In this document: positions 25,101 to 35,875 of the stretch, piece after piece
How positions within the stretch are numbered: position 1 is the stretch's first letter
Layout: each line of letters opens with the position of its first letter
Origin: Tubiluchus corallicola
Taxonomy: Eukaryota > Priapulida > Priapulimorpha > Priapulimorphida > Tubiluchidae
NCBI GenBank assembly: GCA_030141605.1
Contig: JAQGDQ010000010.1
Location: 1,303,501-1,367,500, forward strand
DNA: 64,000 nt
Reading direction: 5' to 3'
The notes under the pieces: generated by a model
Seen by the model: only the letters and a program-made list of their open reading frames with translations
Databases searched by the model: none
Told to the model about the DNA's origin: nothing
Made by a program: the position numbers and the translations under genes

Positions 25101-27196
25101 CATATGCTGCAAAATTCAGACTAATAGATGTTTTTGACTGTGTCAAGAACTGTGGTGGGATTCTTCTTCTGCTACAGGAGATGCTTCATATGAAGCTTTT
25201 GTTTTTAAAATAAGAAATGTTTTTCAAAATGGTTAATGTGCATGTAGCAAGGTTGTGGAGTCAGAATCGGGACTCGGGAGAACACTTACTGTTAGAGGAG
25301 TCAGTGTTGGAGGCAGTACAAAAATAGAAAAACCCGGACTTTAATTACTTTTAGGTTTTGATGCATTTATGCATAATGTCCCATTTTAGGATGCTTTCTT
25401 ATTGGTTTTTCGAGCATAAGAAGTAATGATGAAATGTCACTGTGGCTAAATATTGAGAGTACTACAAACTATTATTTAAAAGTAGGAGTCGGAGTTGGGG
25501 CTCCTAAAATTTTAGGAGTCGGAGGATTGTAATTAATCATATGATTTTCACACTCATTTAGCTTTTTTTAGAAAAAACGTATCATCTGGTAGTGCAGTTC
25601 TTTCTTTTTCTGAAGAATTATAAAACTCCCTTAAACATTCCACAACGAGTCCAATGAACACTTTTTCTCGGCGATGTTTCGCGATCATTTTAACACAGAA
25701 ATTGGATCTTATCTTTAACCTGTGATCTTGAGGTCCAGCACCCACCAAAATTGGTAAACATATACCATTCCATTCGTCTCACCAAGGTATATTACATGCT
25801 AAGTGTTACTCGACACTGGAAGCATTTGCATATTAATATTGCCCTCTACCGAAAAATATTCCCTATGCAAATCGCCCATATTCAGCCACGCAAAAGTTCT
25901 CGGCCCCTCCTAACTACACACCAGAAATTGCGACCCTAGTTCAAAAACTGTAGGAGGAGATCCAAAATAAAGACGAAAAAATAAGCCCTGTCCACTCCAT
26001 GACCTTTGACCTGGGGGTGACAGTTTACACATATACATAAATCCGTCTGGCTGGGGACCCTGTGAGTTTTGTGACCCCTGCCTTGTGCATGTGCAAGTTA
26101 TTAAAGAAATAAAATGGCAAAATGATAACAAAAACCAGGGGTAAATCAAGCAGCAGAATATTAATAAATATTATTTGCTCCTTCATCTGTATTCATTTTG
26201 GTTCAGTTCAGTGGATAGACCTTTTTGCAAGAAGGTGAGCAGCCAAAGACTCGTATTCGGCAGAAAAATAAAAAAAATTTAAACGAAGTTTTTAATTTCA
26301 ATCTCATGATGTCTCTTCACAGTTCACTGGTGTATCAGAAACTCAGCATTTTAATAATTCTTGGAGAAGAATAATGAAAGGCTTCTTATGCATTGAACCA
26401 GTTGCCCCTTATTCAAGTTTGGTTGAATGATAGGCACAAACAAGATGAATAAAGTCCGATTTGTTTTAAGCAAACTTCAGGACTATGTTGCAAATTCCAA
26501 CCAAATATAGCCGAACCAACATCAGTGCCCTTTTTTGCTTCTCTTGTGACCCAACCCATCCATGGAACTCACTCTCAGCTGATAGTATAAAAGCGCCATC
26601 TACCGATAAATTTAAAATGAATATGAAAATTGACCATTATACGAGTTGAACTCTAGGTCCTTACGTTCATTGTAAAGAAGATTGAATTAAAGGTGTTTAC
26701 AGATAGTATCCTTAAAATACATTTACTGCACGCGTCTAGCAGATGTTTTAGTGCGCAAATATTGCACTTTCAAATTTGCCACAATATTTAAATTTTTCGA
26801 GATTCAGGATTTCTTCCAAAGTTGTAATAATACACTTCATATTGTTAGGTGGGTGCAGTTAGTGGGATTCCTGAGGAGCACATCAAAACCAGACATGTTC
26901 GTATTTATGTTCCTGCAAAGAATACTATGCAGTCTGGCACGACTGCAAACAATTGCTGGAGAATACAGTTTGACAATCGTGAACGTTGGGAGAATCCTTT
27001 GATGGGCTGGGCATCAACTGCTGATCCAGTGTCAAATACTGAAGTTGATTTTACTACAGCAGAAGCTGCAATGGCATTTTGTGAAAGGTATGGGTACGAA
27101 TATCACGTAGAAGAGCCCAAGCTACCAAAACGGAGGCCAAAGTCATACGCTGCCAATTTCGCTTGGGATAAAAAGACAAGGAAGTCGTGTAAATAG
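22120..27196 (+). CDS. NDUFS4: NADH:ubiquinone oxidoreductase subunit S4 (18-kDa, AQDQ), mitochondrial
   Basis: Accessory subunit of respiratory complex I near the NADH-oxidising module. There are two coding exons, 22120-22317 and 26849-27196, with a 4531-bp GT-AG intron in phase 0; the total is 546 nt or 181 residues (human 175). Residues 1 to about 40 are basic and hydroxylated (MAVVRCHSSKLLATLCRNVL), as expected of a mitochondrial presequence. The mature part has IPEEHIKTRHVRIYVPA, NRERWENPLMGWASTADP and the end KSYAANFAWDKKTRKSCK, all family hallmarks. A small extra exon in the intron cannot be excluded, but the frame closes without one. The intron hosts two minus-strand LINE relics, a GGAGTC-rich repeat and a satellite-like repeat. 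Confidence 0.94.
22600..24290 (-). mobile_element. degraded LINE ORF2 in the NDUFS4 intron
   Basis: The minus strand shows, in order, RT block 1-2 relics (NRHGIFLTTVISKLFEKIL at about 24240-24180), a finger-palm segment (KSEMYLLFGDVEKCFDPLWL at about 24050), GTPIGPVLCG-like block 4 near 23840, a YVDD catalytic box near 23740, and at 22800-22740 a C-x2-C...TTEH-x3-EC zinc-knuckle-like carboxyl end. Frames break several times (for example near 24120). The clade differs from the elements at 1590 and 14342: it has the CGGR and QGT-x-x-GP style of RT. The intact frames are too short to encode activity. Confidence 0.8.
24255..25115 (-). mobile_element. second LINE fragment in the NDUFS4 intron
   Basis: The minus-strand frames carry TSGIPQGTLSGPYCFLIFIN, the FVDD box (a variant of FADD), then DLGVLISNNLEWNSHI and VVRPILEYACVVWAPEYITL, which are RT palm, thumb and tail of a Jockey/CR1-type ORF2. 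One frameshift at about 24790 separates the palm from the thumb. It abuts the 5' end of the other relic at 22600-24290. Open frames are shared between strands only by chance. Confidence 0.82.
25245..25535. repeat. GGAGTC-rich dispersed repeat
   Basis: It starts GGTTGTGGAGTCAGAATCGG and ends with GGAGTCGGAGTTGGGGCTCC and TTTTAGGAGTCGGAGGATTG, motifs internally repeated and partly palindromic (GGCTCCTAAAATTTTAGGAG). It is probably a non-autonomous transposon; ends are not resolved. Confidence 0.5.
25728..26115 (-). repeat. member of a dispersed satellite-like family (intron copy)
   Basis: It shares ordered motifs with 61535-62210: CTCGACACT, TTGCG-CCCTAG with AAAACT, AATAAAGAC, CCACT-C-TGACCTTTGA-CTGG, and ACCCTGTGAG-TTTGTG. 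It also carries GGAGGAGATC, the reverse complement of the CTCCTCCTAG block at 50530. Noncoding. Confidence 0.65.
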
Positions 27197-28210
27197 ACAA
27201 ACTTTGTTAAAATTTTGTTTGATTAGTTAATAACTCTGAATATAATTGGCTCAGCTTGAGGACTCTAATATATGTAGTCATACGTGTAGTGTACCAATTG
27301 TTTTTGAAACCTTGTTGGAGTTCCCGTTAACCCTTGTGTTTTGTACACATAGAAATGGCAGTGTCCCAAAGCATACAAAATACAAAGCAGATACAAAGCC
27401 TAACTAAGAGCTATCAGCTAAATTGTAAGTACTAACTATGATTTATTGGTTCTTAATTTCGTACCAATGAATTGGTTTCGTCATGTGAATGTTATCATGA
27501 ATTCTGGTTACTTCAGGAATCAGAATGCTATTTTGTTTGCACGTGGAAAGTTGATGTTAGAATGACATATCTAATTTTGGTTTTCAATCTACAAAACACT
27601 TTCTTGATTGTACAAACAAGTTAGACAGTAGGCGTGGAACTTCTGTTGTAGAGCTATAAAATGTGTCCAGTATATACATATTGTTGAAAGTTTAATATAT
27701 GTACTAACCTGTACAATTACACAGATCTACGTTGATTGTTTTGCTTCACAACATTTAATTTTATTTTATATGGCTATACATGAGGGATGAATGCTTATAG
27801 CAAACTCGTGCAAACATATTTAGTGTGCTTCCACTTTCACAGAAAACCATTAGCTCCATTTTTGCTGAAATTTTCAGACAAATCTAGTAAGTCTGCCATT
27901 CACCACCTGCATTGCAATTATGCATTCAGGAGTGGCTTATCAGTGATGGCATAATTAATGATCTGTGAAATAGACATCAGGCATATTAACTTAGCTAGTT
28001 ATTTAAATTTAAAACTGTTTGCGTAATTAGTATGAAACAACAGCAGTGTCTCATTTTGGATTAATAAGTCTAATTTAAATTGAATTCAACAATACAGCAA
28101 GAGTAATGGTACTTGGATTTTAATTACAACAAACACACGTACATTCTGAATAAGCTATGAAAAATAACACACTGCAATTGCTTCTGCATGAAATAGTAGT
28201 ACTTTATTGA
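27197..28210. other. NDUFS4 3' region, no further gene seen
   Basis: Downstream of the stop the sequence is AT-rich with no recognisable exon. The transcript end was not determined. Confidence 0.45.
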
Positions 28211-28213
28211 GTG

Positions 28214-28412
28214 AAAAGTTTGACGTCAAGGTGTTCAAACCTCTTTATGCCACCTACTTTGGGACTGCAAAGAAAGTTGGCATTATAGCAAGTTTAGCAT
28301 TATAGCGAGGTGCATAAATACATACATGTCTATGCAAACATAAACATTCTATTTTGCTAAAAACTTTGGCATTAAGCGAGGTTGGCATTATAATGAGGTT
28401 TTATTGTATTAA
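28214..28412. mobile_element. pogo/Tigger-like inverted-repeat fragment
   Basis: Contains repeated GGCATTATAGCGAG / GGCATTATAATGAGGTTTTATTGTA, the form of pogo-type element ends. The matching left end is not clear, so it may be truncated. Confidence 0.45.
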
Positions 28413-28578
28413 AAAATTTTGTCCGATCTAATTAAATACCAGCACATCTGGAGTATTATTACAATGCCGATATTAATTTTAGCAATTACTGACATGACTT
28501 GAAAATAATAACTGGAAAGTGGAAAATAATCAACCGTAACACTATTACAAACACGTAACAAACAGCCCCTGGGTGGGG

Positions 28579-29219
28579 TAAGGCCCATTTCACAGTGAGG
28601 ACGCGTGGCAAAGTTCCTCATGAGGAATTCTGCCGCCAGCTAGAAGCTATGTGTCGTCGTCATGAGGAATTTTGCTGAATGGTAGAACTATTGTGTTCCA
28701 TTTTCGCGAGGAATCCTCGCAGAATTCAGTCTAAAATTTACTCAGTTACTCCTTTCTTATTTAATGAACAACAATTAAAGCATTTCAGCATAAAATTGTG
28801 TTATTTAATTTGTCTTTTAACAGACTGACAATTTTATGCTTTATTAATGCAACATAGATGGCTATATTCGTTAACAAGAAAAACAACGCTCGCATATATT
28901 TGTTTTTCTTCATATTTTGAAGTGGTTAGTAGAACTTTACTAAAAAAACATTACCTTGACTAACATTGTTAGTTGTATTTCGTATATGAGAAGTACGGCA
29001 AGTAAAACTTAATTTAGACGTGGCTATGCAATATAAAACTCGCAAACTTACTGCAGCTAACTGGATGTGCAGAAAAAACGTGCGGTTTCACTGTGAAATG
29101 AACTGTCTTGCTGCATGGAATTTCGAGGAAAATCAGAAATTTTCAGAAAATTTTCTGATTTTCTTACAGCAATTCCGTGCATCATTTTTCCTTGTGTCCT
29201 CACTGTAAAATGGGCCTTA
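28579..29219. mobile_element. 641-bp inverted-repeat DNA element
   Basis: The left end TAAGGCCCATTTCACAGTGA is matched by an inverted right end (TCACTGTAAAATGGGCCTTA) with one mismatch over about 24 bp, continuing through GGAC/GTCC. Inside is a perfect hairpin AATCAGAAATTTTCAG / AAAATTTTCTGATT at 29134-29163. No transposase and no clear target duplication. Confidence 0.8.
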
Positions 29220-29559
29220 AGTTGTGGTCTGCAGGGTGCATACCCACCCAGTTTCTATGTTAAAAAAGGCCCAGCAGTCACACATTTAGATACTACTGCT
29301 GGCAATTACATACTCATCTACACCAAATCCTACAAGGCAAAAACCTTTAACTAAAAAAATGGAATGATAAATCATATTCTCTATTCTCTAGTCTGTATAA
29401 TCATTGATAGAAGATGATTAACTGTATGTCCTACATAATCTATGATGTTTTTTGGAATGATAAACGTACTCAACTTATTCGATTATTACACTACAACTTA
29501 CATATTATCAAAAACCCACTCACAATCAAATTCTAAATTAAAAAAGTACGGCAACGATC

Positions 29560-29676
29560 TAAAACAGCATGAAAATAATACAGTATGTACAGGGTTTTAA
29601 TATTAATGTATATTGAATGTTCAGAAGTTGCAATCAGTTTCATATTAGTGAAATAAATTGATTTGATTTGAATGAA
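29560..29676 (+). mobile_element. probable LINE 3' tail
   Basis: The segment ends AAATAAATTGATTTGATTTGA, the same layout (AATAAA-like signal then TTGAA/TTGAT tandem units) as the 3' ends at 14342 and 61500. No coding part is recognisable upstream. Confidence 0.4.
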
Positions 29677-29775
29677 AGTAAGAGATTTATTTAAATGGGC
29701 AGTCTGTGCTTGCCTGCTCTGGTTGACTATATCCTAAATTAAGTCTCTAAAGCAGTGCAGCAATGAATATTGGTT

Positions 29776-32700
29776 TTATCTGGAACGGAATACCAAAGGG
29801 TCATTGCTTGGCAAGAAAGTGATCCCAAGGGATCCTTCCATGTTTGGTTCAATCACGCCGTCTGGCAATTCAATATCGAAGTTCTGTAGAACAGAAGTGA
29901 GAAAGAGAAACAATTCCATTCTTGCCAGTGCTTCTCCCAAACATACTCTTCTTCCTGAAAAACGTTTTCGTAAAGACATTTAAACTAACAAAGTTATAAC
30001 AAGGTTTCCAACAGCCACTATTTTCTTCTTGCTAACACTCTTAAGGCTCTAATGAAAAACACCTTTCAAAATTCAATACTTACCGACACAGAAAGCAGCC
30101 ACTGGTTCACAGCCGGTCAGTTTTCCCTCTTGACCGATAAATCGTTCGGGGTTAAATACAAGTGGATTCTGGAAGCAGCTGGGATCATTTAGGATGGCTG
30201 TCATGTTTGGGATAATCACCGTGTTAGCCGGTATTTCGAAGCCCCTAAACGTTGTTTTCTCCAAACTCCGATGTGGCACACCCATCGGTAATATATTTGC
30301 TGTAACGTATAAAGCATTTCTTTCAACTTATATTGTTTGAAAATTTACTACATCTCAAAAGGTTTGGTACTAGGTTATGTAACTACGTGCAATTGCTGGC
30401 TGAAGCTATGCCACGAGCAGGTTTTTTCAAACCTAGGTAACCTATAAGACGAAATAATTATTTTATTGCTCGTACGACGTTACTTTATCCCTACTAAACC
30501 GAAATCCTGAATGACAATACTAAATAATTAGAACAGCCAGCATTCGGTGAGTTTCGAATTATGCAAGTCCAAAATTTAAATGATCTAAATGGACTGAGTT
30601 CTTGTTTATCTTTATCTTTATCCCCTTGTTCATCTTTACCTCTGATGTTCTTTGTTCCAGTCATTTGTTCTTTGAGATCTTTGACCTCATCCTTATTCAT
30701 ATCATGTATCCTTGCTTTTGCTTGTCATTATTTTTATTTTTTTATTTTCAAGTTTTTTTTGCAATTTATAGCTTTCATTACTAGCTTTCGCTTAACTAAC
30801 ATCAGGTGGTTATGTTGTGTTTAGATCTTGGATATGCAACTTTATACGATGGCATATTGTCGGTCGACAAATAAGTCAAATGACAAGACATCACTACATT
30901 TAACGCAAATAATCAATCAATCATGTGAAATAATTTCTTACCGCATCTTTGTATTTCTACAATTGTGGCCTCTGTGTAGGGCATTTTTGCCTTATCGGCC
31001 ATTCTTGGCAGACGGCTGCGTCCGATGACATCATCTATTTCTGCCTGCACCTTTTTCATGACGTCCCGATGCTTAAGCAAGAACAGAAAACCCCATCTCA
31101 AAGTCGTAGAAGTTGTTTCAGTACCGGCCAAAAACAGATCGATAATGATATACCGCAACTCTCTCACTAAAAAACAAAAAAACGGGTGGTGTTTCGAGTA
31201 AGAGCGCGCAAAATAAACCTGTAGAACTAAGTACGAAGGTTTGGTTTGATGTGCAAATACTTACCACAGTCTCCCGGTTATCATACATCTTATTTAATAC
31301 TAATGTCTCAACTTCAATGCATGCCAGTAACAGGCTAAAGAACTTGCAAGTTCGATTAGTTTTCTCACAGTTTGAAGCTTTGTTTTTAAACATCTAGCTG
31401 TTATACTAAAACGTTATTTTTTCCATTAGTATTCACAAATTTTCTGCCACTCGAAGAAACGTATAACATCTGTTAAAACCTACAATATGTCTTATTAACG
31501 ACATTCATGGCAACTTTTCCAAAAAGTTTAAACAGCAGGTTATTTAAATGAATTATAAATAATAGTTAGAGAAACACCTACGAGAGAGTATGCTTGTGTT
31601 AGATTCCTCATTCGCATTTGACAACTCTAGCAAGTAAGCATCTATAAAATTTCGGATGTTGTTGCTATCAAACGAGCTCTTGCACTGTTCAATTCTTTCG
31701 TCCATAAAATTCAAAACCTTGTTAGCGTTACGGAGGATACGATTCACTTTACTTCTAACGAATGGAAAAAATCTCAGTATGGGGAAGAACTGGAACAAAC
31801 CCTGCATGGATGAGGTTTGGAAGTTTTCATTAAGAATGGCAAGGAGATATTGGAACTGCTCGTCGTTATACTCAAACCTTTCGCCAAAGACTATGGAACA
31901 TATGATGTTCGATACACTAGTCGTCATAATGAATTGAATATCGAATGGAGCAGCAGCCTTAGCTCGAAATTCTGTAAGTAATACGGAGACTTCTTCTCTG
32001 ATTTTGTTCTGTAAATAAAATCCACAAATTCACAACATTAAAGCAGTGTTATTTTACTCAGAGTAAATTATTTCTCGGAGCAGTATGGAGCCCCAGAGGT
32101 GCAGTGCTGAAAGGCACTCACCATTCCATACCCCAACTATGGGTTAAATAGCGTAATATATTTCAGAGCAGGCGGGTAAATGGGGCTCCTTAGCCTTGAC
32201 CGGTAATCCATCTAGGTGAAGGAAAACACTGATCACAAACCACCACTGCTTTGTGGCTATCAGGGCCTATTTCAGCCTAAGCGAGGCCCGGGGAAGTGGG
32301 GCGTGTGAGGCCTCCTCGGGGGGGGGGGCGCGCCACCATAGTTGGCGTCCAGAAAATTTTTGAACTGTTCGCATAAAGCAAAAAAATAATGTTACCTTGG
32401 CGGGTGAGACCCCGGGGACGTATCCCCACTCCCCCCCCTGAAATAGGCCCTGGTGGCTATACCCTACTTGGGAAAGGCTTCGGGAGTAAACCCCAAGCAA
32501 AAACCCGGAGCTGGGGGTCTGGGTCCCTATAGGCGGGTCATCTTGCATAGCACCATGATTCCGACAACTCCTGCGACGCCTGAAGTACCAGATGTACTGG
32601 CTCTGCCTTTCCCATGGATAATACTTCTGACCTGGTGCAATCCCTCCCTCACTTTAAACCAAGTCACGCACAAGTCATGATGACAGGTCACCACCAAACA

Positions 32701-34502
32701 TTTAAAGTCCTGTGAGCTCATCAAAGGAATGACAACCCCCCAAACTGACCCTTTATCCCTGTCACTATGGTCATCTTCGATTCGAAGGACGAACATCATC
32801 ATCAAATTATTTCTAAATATTGGTCGCATACCAATTAATCACAACATCGTATGGTATCTGTTTAAGTTCTAATAGTGGATTAAAATTTTCTAAATTAGTG
32901 CGTATCAAAAATATACATAATTATTGCCTTCATCGACCATCATTGTCATGTTGAAGGTGTCATCTGAATCCGACCTGCTTTTTGACATGCACTAGTTTGA
33001 GTTTGAGCACAGGGAAATTTGGGTATCAGTAAAATTTAATATTGTTCCTAATTTTACGTTTCGATACCTGGATTCTCAAAATGTTTTTAAAAGTCATGAC
33101 TTCACCTACTTAAACATGTGAGGCGATGATGTGCTGTTATATGTGATATGACAACTAAAACCAATCAAATGGGTCTGCGCCTTCTGATTTTTCATTTTCA
33201 GTATTAATTATTTGTAGTTTTTAAAATAAATAAAGGATAAGAAGCAAATGCATCGCCAAAGCAGTCGGGAAGTCTGTAAAATTTTGAGAATAAAACGAAT
33301 AGTTTTCATACAAAAATAAGGAAACCACTTCACGTGTACATTGCGGCGTGTGAACTTTTTATCCAATTATCCAATTCTTTTGCTACGGCTTAATTCTGAA
33401 TAGTTCATTTTGTTTCTTAGATGTCAGAAAACTGTTATTTACTGAACTTATCCTTCGACTGAGCTATTCGCCACATGATGCTTTTTGGCCATGATATGTC
33501 ACACTGATTCACCCGCGATTTCTAATTATTTGTGATCTCTTTAAATTTGACGCAGTGGTCCAGCTGTTAAATCCATATAGCAGTCACGAAAAATGTCTTG
33601 ACTGTATCAGTAATGTTATCTTTATTCAATAAGTTTCACTGCTAGCCAGATCTTGGAACATTCCTGACACATACTGCACATGGTTTGTTCAAAGCGTGAC
33701 TGAAAAAGTCGCATACATACCTCTATGCTCGCTTTTCCCATGCCAAATTCCCGGAGTTTGCTAAGAGCAAATTTACGTTGTTCCTTCCAAAGTTTTCCTT
33801 CGGAGCTAATGAGACCTAATAACACCAAAAAGTTGTGGCAAGGAGGAAAATGTAAACAGTTGTTTTAAGAAGCTTTGCAAGAAATTCATCAGCTGATACA
33901 TCTTGTTAAAACCGACCAGTTAAAACCATTAATTATTTACCCTTTTGACAGTTACTAATTGAACTACAAATGCATAACATTACTGAAGATCTTAAGATAT
34001 GTGATTGTAGCTAAATAATTATTCTTGTAAATTTATTTTCAAATATGGATTACACAGGAGACAGCACTCAAGCTAATTGGGCTGAGCTCAGACAGACCTA
34101 CAAGTAATCAAAACAACGAAGTGTCTTACCATGAATAACTCCTGGCTGATTTTCTTCTATGTAGATTCTTTCAACTACATACATGTGGACTCTACCAGAA
34201 AAAACATCGCCATGTCTTAAAAATGCCTCTTTCGCGGTTTCATAATCGTTAACAACTACGGCGAATAACGGGCCGAAAAATATACTAAAAATCGATCCGT
34301 ATTTGTGCCGCATCTCCATCAAGAAATTACCTGGCTCGTTTGCCATATATGGCAAGTGTCCAAAGATGGGCAGACCCAACGAACCTGGCGGGCTACCTTT
34401 TGGCTTTCGTCTTACATAGTGTACGAAAAATGCAATGATGCCTAGAGTCAACGCAATTAGAACAAAATGGCTTGTCCTTTCGTTATCAGTCATAAAGGCC
34501 AT
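29776..34502 (-). CDS. cytochrome P450, CYP2-like (clan 2), six exons, complete
   Basis: Microsomal haem monooxygenase. The minus-strand exons are 34502-34130, 33815-33721, 32008-31582, 31166-30942, 30299-30084 and 29954-29776. All donors are GT, all acceptors AG, phases 1-0-1-1-1 close, and the total is 1515 nt or 504 residues, the normal family length. An amino-terminal membrane anchor lies at about residues 12-28, followed by a proline-rich hinge ([17 protein letters not shown]). The C-helix has WKEQR, the I-helix AGTETT at 312-317, the K-helix ExxR is E369-R372, and the PERF motif reads NPERF. The haem-binding loop FCVGRRVCLG has Cys450. The substrate cannot be told from sequence; members act on fatty acids, steroids or xenobiotics. 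Intron 2 holds a MITE nested in another repeat. No lesions were seen. Confidence 0.95.
32086..32840. repeat. unclassified repeat interrupted by a MITE (P450 intron 2)
   Basis: The GC-richer stretch contrasts with its AT-rich surroundings. It includes TACCCTACTTGGGAAAGGCT and CGGGAGTAAACCCCAAGC, and a minus-strand 100-aa open frame (32829-32527) with no family I recognise. Sequence flanking the MITE at 32261-32452 reads continuously once the MITE and one target copy are removed. Confidence 0.5.
32261..32452. mobile_element. 192-bp hAT-type MITE with perfect target duplication
   Basis: Terminal inverted repeats are CAGGGCCTATTTCAG and CTGAAATAGGCCCTG, perfect over 15 bp. GTGGCTAT flanks both sides (32253-32260 and 32453-32460), an exact 8-bp duplication. 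The body contains an uninterrupted G run (32318-32328) and a C run near 32430. Confidence 0.93.
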
Positions 34503-35164
34503 CTGTTAAAAATGAAGTAAAACAATAAATACCCTGTAATCGCATGTTAACAGCTGTAACAGTAAAAGTACAAGTTACTGGCACATTTTTAAAATAGCAA
34601 GGGACAGTGATACAATTAATATAGGTCCATGCGACAATGTTGGTCACATATATATTGTGCCGATTTTACATAAACGAAACAAAATACTGCACTAGTATCA
34701 CAATAACAAACCAATTTCTAATGACAATAATTTTAACAATGAATATAAAATCCCACAGCTTCAAAACAAGGAAAAATGGCACAAGTGGAACGTTTCAAAC
34801 TACCACTGTAGTTCGTCTGGTAAACAAGAAAAGGACAAAAAAGAGAAGAATCACAAGGAATTACTATAACGACTGAACATTTTTGGGAGTTTTTTTGTTT
34901 ACACTCTTAAAATTTTATTTTATTTATTTATTTCTCTCAAAATGCAATGTACAGGATAACAATACGTAACAAATAATAAGAAATTAGCATATAAAAAAAT
35001 TAATTCTTACAACTAAAATGGTTTAATGTATTATGAAATAAATCTTGTAAGTACAATATTGTTAGTATATAATAAGGAATAATTATTATGTTGTGTATAG
35101 AGATGAATTCGTTACATGTGCAGGTTAGTCAAAGGAGGATAAGCAAATAATATGAACACTATAT

Positions 35165-35335
35165 GCAAGAGACTTCGTGAGGTTAAATACATTACATTAT
35201 ATTGACATTGTACATATATTCCACCTTATACACTACTTACCAAACTACATAGTGTATAAGGTATAATATATGTATAATGTCTGTATAAATATTATAATGT
35301 AGTGTTTTTAACCCCACGAGGTCTTTTCTATAATA
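35165..35335. repeat. hairpin, arms about 70 bp
   Basis: The arm at 35165-35236 (CTTCGTGAGGTTAAATACATT to CACCTTATACACTA) pairs with 35252-35331 (TAGTGTATAAGGTATAATAT to TAACCCCACGAGG), with a loop of about 15 bases. The mismatches suggest an old element. Confidence 0.75.
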
Positions 35336-35587
35336 TGTACGTGAGATATTATGACAAAGCCCAGCAACGTCGAATACATGACAATTGGCCATGAGAAGCA
35401 ATACACAATATACCATATGCATACATTATATACCACATACATACATGTATACATGTATTACAAATCATACCGCATACTAAATACATGCATTTTACATCAC
35501 TGAGCAAAATATACATTACGTAAAATACACAAAACGCTAACGTTGTCGAGCAATGCAATGGAGTAGATTTAGCTGAAAAAGTTTATA

Positions 35588-35875
35588 GAATTAAATTTAA
35601 AAATAGCTCGTATATCTATCAGAGAATGAAATTCAGAAAACGATACAAGGCTAGAAAGTGCACAAAAGTATATCAGTTAAAAAGCGAAAGTGAAACAGAA
35701 GTATAAACTATTACTAACCACAGTCACATGATAGAGTAGGACACACAGAAATATAATTGTATGTTTCGCTCTCGCTTTTTAACTGCTACACTTTTGTGCG
35801 CTTTCTATCCTTGTATTGTTTTCCGAATTTCGTTCTCTGATAGATATACGAGCTATTTATAAATTTTATTTTTAA
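35588..35875. repeat. hairpin, arms about 110 bp
   Basis: The left arm from AAATAGCTCGTATATCTATC to TTAAAAAGCGAAAGTGAAAC pairs with the right arm 35760-35866 (GTTTCGCTCTCGCTTTTTAA to GATAGATATACGAGCTATTT) at more than 85 percent by eye. The loop is about 55-70 bases. It is likely a MITE or a local inverted duplication. Confidence 0.85.

Noticed and set aside
32527-32829. 100-aa minus-strand open frame in P450 intron 2
   Set aside because: It sits in a repeat, has no recognised domain, and the P450 frame is complete without it.
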